Part shown: piece by piece, positions 1 through 5,421 of the stretch
How the letters are laid out: each line of letters begins with the position of its first letter
Position numbering within the stretch: position 1 is the first letter of the stretch
Assembly: GCA_030591195.1 (NCBI GenBank)
Contig: JAUVBO010000298.1
Span: 1 to 5,421, forward strand
Direction: 5' to 3'
DNA from: Pseudomonadota bacterium
GTDB lineage: Bacteria > Myxococcota > Polyangia > GCA-2747355 > JACKDQ01
Length of the DNA stretch: 5,421 bases
The notes under the pieces: generated by a model
The model's database searches: none
Told to the model about the DNA's origin: nothing
What the model saw: the letters and a program-made list of their open reading frames with translations, nothing else
Made by a program: the position numbers and the translations under genes

Positions 1-460
1 CAGCCCGCGGCCGTCCGAGCCGCCGGGCATCGATGAGGTCCTCGATCTGTTCGAGCAGCTCACCCACCCGTCCGGCCAGCGCTGACGGCTCGGCGACCTC
101 GGCGACCATCAAGGCCTCGGCCGCCGCGCCCTCGCCTTCGATCGGGCGTCGCTCCGCCGGTCGGCCTTGCTCATCACCCTGCTCGTCGACGCCCGCCTCG
201 AGCGCAGCGATCCGCTCGACCACCGCCCGCAGCCGCTCGACCAGCTCGACCAGCACCGGGTCCGCTGGCACCAGCTGACGGAGCCGCTCGCCGAGCTGCC
301 GTACCGAGAGACCGGCCCAGCCCTCACCGGCCCACGGCTCCTCCTCGGCCCCCGCCGGCGTCGACGGCGCGGGCGCGGCGACGCCCTCGTCGGGGTCGCG
401 CCAGCTGCGCCGCAGGCGCTCGGGCGAGAAGAGATCGCCCAGCCGCGAGTCGTCGCTCAT
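1..460 (-). CDS. Unrecognised protein coupled to tssF, N-terminal part (3' end outside window)
   Basis: The frame begins with ATG at 460 inside the tssF stop (ATGA) and stays open for 153 codons to the window edge. GGAGGT lies six bases upstream, the strongest ribosome binding site in the window, so it is very probably a real gene. The visible part begins MSDDSRLGDLFSPERLRRSW, a short amphipathic, Arg-rich segment (residues 6-21). A Pro/Ala/Glu linker follows (22-48), then helical stretches at about 51-64, 66-90 (VLVELVERLRAVVERIAALE) and 126-147 (ALAGRVGELLEQIEDLIDAR), separated by a disordered-looking acidic piece (91-125). No signal peptide or membrane segment is visible. tssG normally follows tssF, but nothing here resembles the TssG N-terminus. 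Context points to a baseplate- or T6SS-associated cytoplasmic protein, possibly one that docks through its N-terminal motif. That role is inferred from position only. Confidence 0.75.
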   Translation of the reverse strand, partial: MSDDSRLGDLFSPERLRRSWRDPDEGVAAPAPSTPAGAEEEPWAGEGWAGLSVRQLGERLRQLVPADPVLVELVERLRAVVERIAALEAGVDEQGDEQGRPAERRPIEGEGAAAEALMVAEVAEPSALAGRVGELLEQIEDLIDARRLGRPRA

Positions 461-2085
461 CGACACACCTCCCCCCGCACCTCCACCGCCGCGTCGGAGA
501 TCCAGAGATCGAGCACCCGCTCGACCCGGCGACAGAACAGCTCGATCAGCGGCCTTGCCCCCTCGTCGGCCTCGTCGAACAGCAGCCGGTAGACGAGCTT
601 GGGCAGCGCCGCGGCCCGACCATCGCCGCCCTTGGGCGGGACCTCCTCCACCACCAGCTCGCGCAGGACCGCGGCGAGCTGCCCGAAAGGCCCCTGCCAG
701 ACGCTGCCGAGGGTCTCGAGCAGGATCCGCAGATCCTCCAGATCGAGCCGGGTCTTGTTCTGCAGCGCGAAGAGGTGGAGGAAGGTGTCCATCCGCTCGG
801 CGAAGCCGCTGGCGCGGTGAGCGACAAGCTCGCCGGACAGCTCCCACTTCAGCCCGGGGAAGGTGTGGCGGTAGGGCGTGATGCGCAGCTTCTGGTCGAG
901 CAGCCGCGAGAACCAGGGCTGAATCCAGGTGGCGTCGGTGGCCACGGTCACCGGCGCCTCGAAGGCTTCCGGCAGGTGAAGGTAGAGCCAGTGCCGCGTG
1001 CGCCCGGCGAGGTCGGTCTGCTCCTCGGTCTCGAACGAGCCGCTACCGCCGGCGAGGGTGCCCGGACGCAGCGGGGTCATCACCCCCTCGTCGATCCGGT
1101 AGACGCCGCGGATGCCGTGTAGTGCGAACCGGCGCTCGGGTGACGGGTGGCGCAGCGGGCACCGCTCCTGGGTTCCCTCGTAGATCAGCGGCGCGGCGGT
1201 CGCCCGCTCGAGGTTGGCGATCGGCACGACGAACAGCTGCAACACCTCGCGGCCAAGGCGCAAGCTGCTCGGCCACCTCGCGTCGAGATCGAACAGCAAC
1301 GTCACCTGCTGCCAGTTACGCGGCGGCGGCGGCACCTCGAGATTGACGAACAGCTCGGACTGAGGGCAGTGGAAGAAGGCCCGCTGCTCCTCGAGCGGGT
1401 GCGCCCAGAAACCCTGCCCGCGCTCCGCGCCCGCCACGCCGCCGAAGGAGAATGGGCACTCGACACCCCGGGTGGTCTCGTCGACCGTCTCGGCGTCGAA
1501 GACCACCTGAACCCGCCGCAGGTGCCGCTGCAGGGCATCATGGACCATCAGCGAGGCGAGGTAGTCGTTGAGGTGGTTGACGTGGAGCCGGACCAGGCCG
1601 ATCTCGTCGGTGCGGGGGAAGGGGACGCGCAGCGACAACGCCACGCGGTAGCCTCCGCGAGAGAGCAGCAGGGTGTCGCACCGCCCGAGCGAAAAGGGCA
1701 TCATCCGCAGCTCGTCGAGGGTGCAGAAGAACCCCTCCTCACCTCCGTCGGTGCTCAGCAGGAACTCGGTCCCAGCCGGCAGCACGATCGGCTCGGCGAA
1801 CTGGGCGCCAGGCACCGCACGCAGCGTGCCCATCGCCGGCAGCGGCGACAGCAGGTAGGGAAAGAGCTGCTGGAAAATCCGGCGCCGGGAGGTCTCGACC
1901 TGCCGCAGGGACGCCGTCCGCGTCCGCGCGGCGAAGAAAGCCAGCGCCTCGGTCAAGCGCTTGACGTCCGGATCGTCGCGCTCGAGCGGGGTCTTGGGGT
2001 GAGCGCTGGCGTAGGCCATCCGGAACGACTCGAGCTCCTGCATCTCCTCGAGGAACGCTTCGTATAGCCGGTCGTCCAGTTTCAT
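457..2085 (-). CDS. tssF: T6SS baseplate wedge protein TssF
   Basis: The 542-residue protein of the TssF family (VasA/ImpG) forms, with TssG and TssE, the baseplate wedges surrounding the VgrG hub. The N-terminal region is typical: a helix 'YEAFLEEMQELESFRMAYA', then 'HP' and 'DPDVKRLTEALAFFAART' (residues 38-55, matching the family's DP.VERL.E.FAFL.AR), then 'FQQLFPYLLSPLPAM' (71-85, matching the ..L.P.YL.P.PSM motif), followed by a beta-rich stretch with 'LPAGTEF' (102-108). The middle and C-terminal parts are more divergent, with helices near 430-460 and 490-530. It is shorter than the roughly 590-620 residues of the classical proteins. The ribosome binding site is weak (AGAGA about nine bases upstream), but the N-terminus agrees with the family. 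Its final codons carry the strong ribosome binding site of the next gene, and its TGA overlaps that gene's ATG (ATGA), so the two are probably translationally coupled. Confidence 0.92.
   Translation of the reverse strand: MKLDDRLYEAFLEEMQELESFRMAYASAHPKTPLERDDPDVKRLTEALAFFAARTRTASLRQVETSRRRIFQQLFPYLLSPLPAMGTLRAVPGAQFAEPIVLPAGTEFLLSTDGGEEGFFCTLDELRMMPFSLGRCDTLLLSRGGYRVALSLRVPFPRTDEIGLVRLHVNHLNDYLASLMVHDALQRHLRRVQVVFDAETVDETTRGVECPFSFGGVAGAERGQGFWAHPLEEQRAFFHCPQSELFVNLEVPPPPRNWQQVTLLFDLDARWPSSLRLGREVLQLFVVPIANLERATAAPLIYEGTQERCPLRHPSPERRFALHGIRGVYRIDEGVMTPLRPGTLAGGSGSFETEEQTDLAGRTRHWLYLHLPEAFEAPVTVATDATWIQPWFSRLLDQKLRITPYRHTFPGLKWELSGELVAHRASGFAERMDTFLHLFALQNKTRLDLEDLRILLETLGSVWQGPFGQLAAVLRELVVEEVPPKGGDGRAAALPKLVYRLLFDEADEGARPLIELFCRRVERVLDLWISDAAVEVRGEVCR
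467..472 (-). promoter_or_regulatory. Ribosome binding site of the tssF-coupled gene
   Basis: GGAGGT on the minus strand, inside a run of G, lies six bases before the ATG at 460. It is embedded in the last codons of tssF and decides the start of the unrecognised downstream gene. Confidence 0.75.
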
Positions 2086-2128
2086 CGCGCGCGATCTCTA
2101 ACCATGACTTGGCCGCTCCAGCGTGGCC

Positions 2129-2731
2129 TCACCCGAGCTTGATCAGGCTACCCTTGATGCTGGTCATCTGCCCGCTAACCGTGGTCAGCTTGCCATCGAG
2201 GTCGACCTTGACCTTGCCGGCGATCTTGGTGTTGAGCCCCTCGACGTCGGCCGAGGTCTTGCCCGAGAGCTTCGACTGGTTTCCCTCGAGGGTCAGCCCC
2301 AGCGACGCGCTGACCTTGGCGTCCTTGCCCGAGATCTCGACGGCGCCCGTCGGAGCGCTGATCGTGACGTTCTTGCCCGAAGCGTCGAGGTCCTTGGTCG
2401 CCGTGATCGTCAGCGCGTCGTCGGTCTTGAGCGACATCGCCTTGGTCGCCTTGAGGTCGAGGGTCTCCTCGGCCGTCAACTTGGTCGCCTTCGAGGAGGT
2501 GACGGTGACGGTCTCGGCTTCGAGCTTGAACGCCTTGCACTTGAGCGAGATCCCCGCCGAGTTGGCGGTGATCGTGCTGAGCTCCTCGGCCTCCTGCGGC
2601 TGGTGGGTCAGCTTGATCTGCTCGCTGTCGATCTCGACCGTCTGGGTCACCTGACCCTGCTTGTCCTCGACCTTGATCGTGACGCCGCCCTCCTTGTTCA
2701 GCTCGATGCGGCAGATCAGAGGAGAAGCCAT
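2129..2731 (-). CDS. Stand-alone octad-repeat beta-helix protein, gp5/VgrG needle-like
   Basis: The 200-residue protein is rich in Lys, Thr, Ser, Ala and Gly, with very few aromatic residues and no signal peptide. From about residue 90 to the end it divides into near-regular eight-residue units: TLDLKATK, AMSLKTDD, ALTITATK, DLDASGKN, VTISAPTG, AVEISGKD, AKVSASLG, LTLEGNQS, continuing to GSLIKLG. Hydrophobic residues alternate, and Gly/Asp/Asn/Lys fall at unit ends. This is the pattern of the triple-stranded beta-helix of phage T4 gp5 and of the VgrG C-terminus, which form the trimeric membrane-piercing needle. Residues 1-50 also look like beta strands (GGVTIKVEDKQGQVTQTVEI). There is no gp27-like hub, no recognisable OB domain and no C-terminal effector or PAAR-type tip. 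It sits between tssE and tssF, 25 bp after tssE and 43 bp before tssF, so it probably works with the baseplate or spike. The fold is inferred from the repeats; the exact role is unknown. Confidence 0.7.
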   Translation of the reverse strand: MASPLICRIELNKEGGVTIKVEDKQGQVTQTVEIDSEQIKLTHQPQEAEELSTITANSAGISLKCKAFKLEAETVTVTSSKATKLTAEETLDLKATKAMSLKTDDALTITATKDLDASGKNVTISAPTGAVEISGKDAKVSASLGLTLEGNQSKLSGKTSADVEGLNTKIAGKVKVDLDGKLTTVSGQMTSIKGSLIKLG

Positions 2732-2735
2732 CAAT

Positions 2736-2740
2736 ACCTC
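2736..2740 (-). promoter_or_regulatory. Ribosome binding site deciding the start of the needle-like gene
   Basis: GAGGT on the minus strand lies four bases before the ATG at 2731 and only one base before the in-frame TTG at 2734. The spacing favours the ATG, giving a protein that begins MASPLICRIEL. Confidence 0.6.
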
Positions 2741-2756
2741 GCTGGCCGGCGGTCGC

Positions 2757-3143
2757 TCAGCGCACGGTTCCCGGGTCGCCGATGTTGACCTTGCCGAAGA
2801 CGGTGTCGAAGTACATCTGCAGCGCCCGCGCGGTCTCGCGGATGGTGCAGCGGATGGTGAACGACAGCCGCAGCGGGTTGTGGTCGTTTTCGTAGATGAT
2901 CTCTTCGAGCCGCACCCGGGGCTCGTGCCGATCGATGCACTCGCGGACCTGATCGATCACCGCCTGGGCCACGGCTTCCCGGGTCCGGTGGCCGCTGAGA
3001 TCTTCGACGCCGTAGTCGCGCAACGGCGAGCCGTAGTCGCGCTTGGTGTTGAGCACGTTGTTCAGGTTGGCGACGATGCTGGCGATGTGATGGTTCACCC
3101 CCTGATCGCGCGGCCGCTCGACGAATTTCGCCATCAACGCCAT
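2757..3143 (-). CDS. tssE: T6SS baseplate protein TssE (gp25-like)
   Basis: The 128-residue protein of the gp25/TssE family is a baseplate wedge component that contacts the first sheath ring and helps to start sheath polymerisation. Diagnostic stretches are 'LNNVLNTKRDYGSPLRDYG' plus 'VEDL' (residues 27-49, the conserved LLNTR.G.....DYGL.DL pattern), a helix AVAQAVIDQVRECIDRH, and 'EPRV' (74-77) followed by an alternating strand region to about residue 100. The EPR motif is the best-known signature of gp25-like proteins. Length is normal for the family. The ATG at 3143 overlaps the tssK stop by one base (TGATG). A second ATG three codons later (MAK) is also possible, as neither has a strong ribosome binding site; coupling to tssK probably drives translation. 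The frame can be extended upstream into tssK to 3236, but the extra 31 residues are Arg/Leu-rich, low in complexity and unlike the family, so they were left out. Confidence 0.92.
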   Translation of the reverse strand: MALMAKFVERPRDQGVNHHIASIVANLNNVLNTKRDYGSPLRDYGVEDLSGHRTREAVAQAVIDQVRECIDRHEPRVRLEEIIYENDHNPLRLSFTIRCTIRETARALQMYFDTVFGKVNIGDPGTVR

Positions 3144-4393
3144 CAGCCGCCGTGCCAGTAGAGGTAGAACTCGAGCTCCTCGAAGCCCGAGCAGTGGTAG
3201 AACGCCGCGGCGCCCTCGCGCAGCACGTAGTCCCACTCGTCGCCCCGTCGCAGCTGGTAGAACTCGACCTCCGGCCCGAAGGAGTGCGCGAGCATCGGGC
3301 GGTCGACCTTGTCGATCGGGATCCCCTTGAGCGCCAGCTTGTGGATCATCTGCAGCCGGGAGGGCGCGCCGAGCTTGAAGTCCTCGAGCCGCACCGTCTT
3401 GTTCACCTGGCTCTTCTGGACCAGGAAGTAGACCTCCCCGGCCTGGGTGATCTCAGCTCCCAGGCCGATGCGGTAGACCCCGTCGCGAAACTCGAACGGC
3501 TGGTAGGGCGAGCGCTTCTCGGCCAGCTGCATCTGCTCGGCCAGGGGCTCGAGGATCCGCTTGAAGCAGTCGGCCAGCTGGTCGTGGTTGTAGGGCTCGG
3601 CGACGTCCTTCGGCGAGCTGTCGCGATAGAAGCAGACCTCGACGTAGAGCTCCTTGAGCGCCTCGTAGACGAAGTACGGGTGGGGGTGGATCTGCCCGGC
3701 GAGGTTGCGGAGGAAGCGCTGGGCGCGGTAGACCGCCTTGAGGCACTGCTTGACCGAGAACAGGCTGCCGCCCGAGAGGTAGCTCGCCGAGTCCATCGCC
3801 AGCTTGTACTGAAAGGCGTCGAGCGCCTTGGGCAGCTCCGAGAGCTCGGCGCGCAAGAAGGGCGAGGTGCCGACCTGCAGCAGCGGCGGCAGGTAGCTCG
3901 CCGCCAGCTGCCAGATCCCCTCGGGGTCCTTCTCCAGCTCGGCGAGCTTGATCGTGTCGATCGCCCCCGGATAGGACTGCTCGGCGGCCAGCGCGACCCG
4001 CAAGGTCCGCCGCGGCACCACGTCCTCCTGTCCCACGTCCCAGCCCGAGTCGTTGTCCTGCTGCTCGGCCTGGTCCTCGTCGAGGCAGTGCAGGTAGACC
4101 ACCACCTTCGGCGTGCCGGGGACGTTGAGATTGATCGGGCTTGCCGCGGCGTTGCCCGGGATGTCGAGCAGGGTGCCGGTGGGCAGCAGGATCGTCGCCG
4201 CCTGCAGCGAGAGCACGCCCTCGGTGAGCAGCGAGTCGTTCCAGCGCAGCGAGACGATGCCGTAGGCCGGCAGCCCGCGCGCCCGCAGCCGCAGCGACGC
4301 GTCGGCCAGCAGCGACTCCTCCTGGGCCGCGAAGTGCTCGGGGAGCAGGGTCTGGCCCATCTGCCAGCGGACACGGGCGAGCTTGCCACTCAT
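3143..4393 (-). CDS. tssK: T6SS baseplate adaptor TssK
   Basis: The 416-residue protein belongs to the TssK family (VasE/ImpJ), trimers that connect the cytoplasmic baseplate wedges (TssF/TssG/TssE) to the TssJLM membrane complex. Family hallmarks are the N-terminal 'RWQMGQTLLPEHFAAQEE' (residues 9-26, matching the usual W..GM.L.PQHFQ.QD); the N-terminal shell domain up to about residue 190; a helical middle with 'HPHPYFVYEALKELYVEV' and 'YNHDQLADCFKRIL', matching the family's helical domain; and a C-terminal receptor-binding-type domain ending 'GFEELEFYLYWHGG'. It is slightly shorter than the usual 440-450 residues. An acidic Gln-rich loop at about 105-124 (DEDQAEQQDNDSGWDV) is probably a surface insertion. 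The start at 4393 agrees with the family N-terminus. GGGAG lies 12 bases upstream, a rather long spacing. The TGA stop shares its A with the ATG of the next gene (TGATG), so tssE is probably translationally coupled. TssK is specific to T6SS and argues against a phage tail or an extracellular injection system. Confidence 0.93.
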   Translation of the reverse strand: MSGKLARVRWQMGQTLLPEHFAAQEESLLADASLRLRARGLPAYGIVSLRWNDSLLTEGVLSLQAATILLPTGTLLDIPGNAAASPINLNVPGTPKVVVYLHCLDEDQAEQQDNDSGWDVGQEDVVPRRTLRVALAAEQSYPGAIDTIKLAELEKDPEGIWQLAASYLPPLLQVGTSPFLRAELSELPKALDAFQYKLAMDSASYLSGGSLFSVKQCLKAVYRAQRFLRNLAGQIHPHPYFVYEALKELYVEVCFYRDSSPKDVAEPYNHDQLADCFKRILEPLAEQMQLAEKRSPYQPFEFRDGVYRIGLGAEITQAGEVYFLVQKSQVNKTVRLEDFKLGAPSRLQMIHKLALKGIPIDKVDRPMLAHSFGPEVEFYQLRRGDEWDYVLREGAAAFYHCSGFEELEFYLYWHGG

Positions 4394-4544
4394 TTTCTGC
4401 AGTCGCTCCCGAAGGGCTTACTGTTGACGCGACAGCGGAGGGAGGGGAACACGTCTCGGCGGTGCGCGGGCCGTTTGCTCGCCCACGGATCGCCGCGCGA
4501 GATCGGCCTCCCCTTCCGCCGTCGCGACCCGGCAGCGCGGAGGA
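4394..4544. other. Intergenic gap between the Hcp-like gene and tssK
   Basis: This 151-bp stretch is the longest non-coding interval in an otherwise tightly packed operon. No convincing coding frame was found in the operon direction. No stem followed by a T-run is visible, so there is no standard intrinsic terminator. Only weak inverted elements occur, such as a four-base-pair stem CTGT/ACAG around 4421-4435 and GC-rich partial complementarity near 4490-4510. It may hold an internal promoter or an mRNA-processing site, but no box sequence can be called with confidence. Confidence 0.5.
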
Positions 4545-5120
4545 TCAGGCGCTGACGTCGATGCCGAACTGCTTGACGAACTTGTCCGAGATCGAGATCG
4601 CGTAGTGGATCTCCTGCTGCGTCTCGTCGGGCATCACGCCGAGCTGCAGCGAGAAGTTCCTCGGCTGCTCGACCTCGCCGTCCGGGTCGTCGGCGAGGAA
4701 CAGGACCAGCTGGTCGCCCTCTAGCTGCACCAGGCAGTTCAGCGCCGTGCCGTCGGTGTGCAAGGCCTTGAAGAACTTCTTCTCGTCCCGGTCGTAGTCG
4801 TAGACCGTGAAGTTGACCGTGACGGTGGTGTTGGACATCGTCTGGTGCAGCAGCGTCGCGATCTTGATCTTGTTCTCGCTGGAGATCTGCATGCCGAATT
4901 GCAGCCCGTCGACCGCGCCGCCGTTCCAGGCGAAGTCCCGGACGATGGCGACAACCTTGACCGGGTCACCACTGACCGCCTCGGGGTCGATCACCGAGAA
5001 GTCCGCCGCGAGCTCGGCATCGGCGATCATCAGCGAGTTGATGTGCCCGACGCGCCCCTGGGCGTCGCGGTTGAAGTTGTAGCCCTGGACCACGTCACAG
5101 CTGTAGGTGATGTCTGGCAT
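4545..5120 (-). CDS. Probable Hcp/TssD-like T6SS tube protein (divergent)
   Basis: The 191-residue product has no signal peptide or membrane segment and is rich in predicted beta strands, with one short helix near residues 83-96 (NKIKIATLLHQTM). Hcp proteins form stacked hexameric rings inside the sheath and are usually about 160-175 residues, so this one is somewhat long. Support for Hcp is partly positional (directly after tssC, before tssK/tssE) and partly the fold pattern: alternating strands at 98-108 (TTVTVNFTVYD), then FFKAL, then a strand pair at 155-177 (NFSLQLGV ... IHYAISIS) after the acidic loop DDPDGEVEQP. The classical Hcp N-terminal motifs are not recognisable. The ATG at 5120 is well supported by AGGAG six bases upstream. 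The operon gap downstream (4394-4544) would suit separate control of an abundant tube protein. The alternative is a T6SS-associated protein of another tail-tube-like family. T6SS association is more certain than Hcp identity. Confidence 0.6.
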   Translation of the reverse strand: MPDITYSCDVVQGYNFNRDAQGRVGHINSLMIADAELAADFSVIDPEAVSGDPVKVVAIVRDFAWNGGAVDGLQFGMQISSENKIKIATLLHQTMSNTTVTVNFTVYDYDRDEKKFFKALHTDGTALNCLVQLEGDQLVLFLADDPDGEVEQPRNFSLQLGVMPDETQQEIHYAISISDKFVKQFGIDVSA

Positions 5121-5126
5121 CTGTCG

Positions 5127-5131
5127 CTCCT
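5127..5131 (-). promoter_or_regulatory. Ribosome binding site of the Hcp-like gene
   Basis: AGGAG on the minus strand lies six bases before the ATG at 5120. It is among the clearest ribosome binding sites in the window and fixes the start. It overlaps the second in-frame TAG that follows the tssC stop. Confidence 0.75.
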
Positions 5132-5198
5132 ATTTCCTTTGGATCAATTGAATGGTGATTTCGTGCAGCTTGGCGGTGGTTTCGCCCCGTCTCAACGT

Positions 5199-5421
5199 CT
5201 AGAGCCTCGTGTCCATCCGCAGCTCGACGTCCATGCCCTCGAACTGGATGTGCGGCAGGATGGCGATCTTGCAGTCGTACCAGCCGATCGCCCCCTCGCG
5301 CTCGACGACCTCCACCGTGGCAGCCTTGAACGGGTAGTGACGCAGGGTCAGGTCGTCCGGGTTGACCACGGTGGTCACGTACTGAAACATCCAGGTCTGC
5401 AGCTGCTCCTGGATGTAGGTC
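5199..5421 (-). CDS. tssC: T6SS contractile sheath large subunit TssC, C-terminal part (5' end outside window)
   Basis: Only the last 73 codons are present. The frame enters at the window edge (first whole codons read TYIQEQLQTW) and ends at a TAG at 5201-5199. TssC (VipB/EvpB family) pairs with TssB to build the sheath around the Hcp tube; its contraction in the cytoplasm drives the tube out of the cell. The identification rests on the typical TssC ending: a hydrophobic helix ending in LQTWMFQYV, then a YPFKAATVEVVEREGAIGWY stretch, then a final strand pair 'ILPHIQFEGMDVELRM'. This matches the family's C-terminal pattern of 'GWY', 'PH.Q.E' and 'LR' close to the end. The protein ends just after this strand, as is usual. 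It is the most upstream gene seen here, and tssB would be expected before it. The next gene starts 78 bp downstream, consistent with one operon. An in-frame open stretch follows the stop (see findings). Confidence 0.9.
   Translation of the reverse strand, partial: TYIQEQLQTWMFQYVTTVVNPDDLTLRHYPFKAATVEVVEREGAIGWYDCKIAILPHIQFEGMDVELRMDTRL

Noticed and set aside
1..460. Assignment of the tssF-coupled gene as tssG
   Set aside because: The position fits, but the visible 153 residues are acidic, linker-rich and helical, and lack the conserved TssG N-terminal region.
1147..2067. 306-codon plus-strand frame opposite tssF
   Set aside because: Antisense shadow of tssF, rich in Arg, Gln, Leu and Glu with no recognisable domain.
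2732..2734. TTG start for the needle-like gene
   Set aside because: It is only one base from the GAGGT ribosome binding site; the adjacent ATG at 2731 has better spacing.
2109..2788. Two plus-strand frames opposite the needle-like gene
   Set aside because: Both mirror the regular codon pattern of the repeat gene. The minus-strand frame has the ribosome binding site, operon context and octad structure.
3144..3236. Upstream extension of tssE
   Set aside because: It lies entirely within tssK and adds an Arg/Leu-rich segment not typical of TssE. The TGATG overlap gives a natural start at 3143.
3152..4555. 467-codon open frame on the plus strand opposite tssK
   Set aside because: It is antisense to a clear tssK. 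Its product is a low-complexity Leu/Val/Arg/Glu mix of the kind produced by the complement of high-GC coding sequence, with no family resemblance.
5144..5151. Palindrome TCAATTGA in the tssC-Hcp-like gap
   Set aside because: An eight-base palindrome can arise by chance, and no second copy or promoter elements were seen to support an operator.

Overview
The window is part of a type VI secretion system (T6SS) structural operon. It is read entirely from the minus strand, so transcription runs from high to low coordinates. High G+C, strong G/C preference at third codon positions and long antisense shadow frames suggest a high-GC proteobacterium or relative. Several products are shorter or more divergent than the classical gammaproteobacterial versions. 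A myxobacterial/deltaproteobacterial type of host would fit, but that is an impression and not something the sequence proves.

Layout in transcription order: the last 73 codons of the sheath gene tssC (5421-5199); a 191-residue probable Hcp/TssD-like tube protein (5120-4545); a 151-bp gap with no gene; the baseplate adaptor tssK (4393-3143); the gp25-like baseplate gene tssE (3143-2757), which overlaps tssK by one base; a 200-residue all-beta protein made of octad repeats like the needle part of phage gp5/VgrG (2731-2129); the baseplate wedge gene tssF (2085-457); and the first 153 codons of an unrecognised gene (460-1), joined to tssF by an ATGA overlap and running off the window.

Together these genes encode the contractile-tail half of the machine: sheath (TssC), inner tube (Hcp-like), baseplate (TssE, TssF, TssK), and possibly a spike component. 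TssK would link the baseplate to a membrane complex (TssJLM), which is not in this window. Tight spacing and overlaps indicate one transcription unit. The largest gap lies after the tube-like gene, whose product is normally needed in the highest copy number.

The two least ordinary items are the free-standing beta-helix needle gene between tssE and tssF, which has neither the gp27-like hub nor the OB domain of VgrG, and the unrecognised gene translationally coupled to tssF at the place where tssG usually lies. No RNA genes, mobile elements, CRISPR arrays or convincing terminators were seen.
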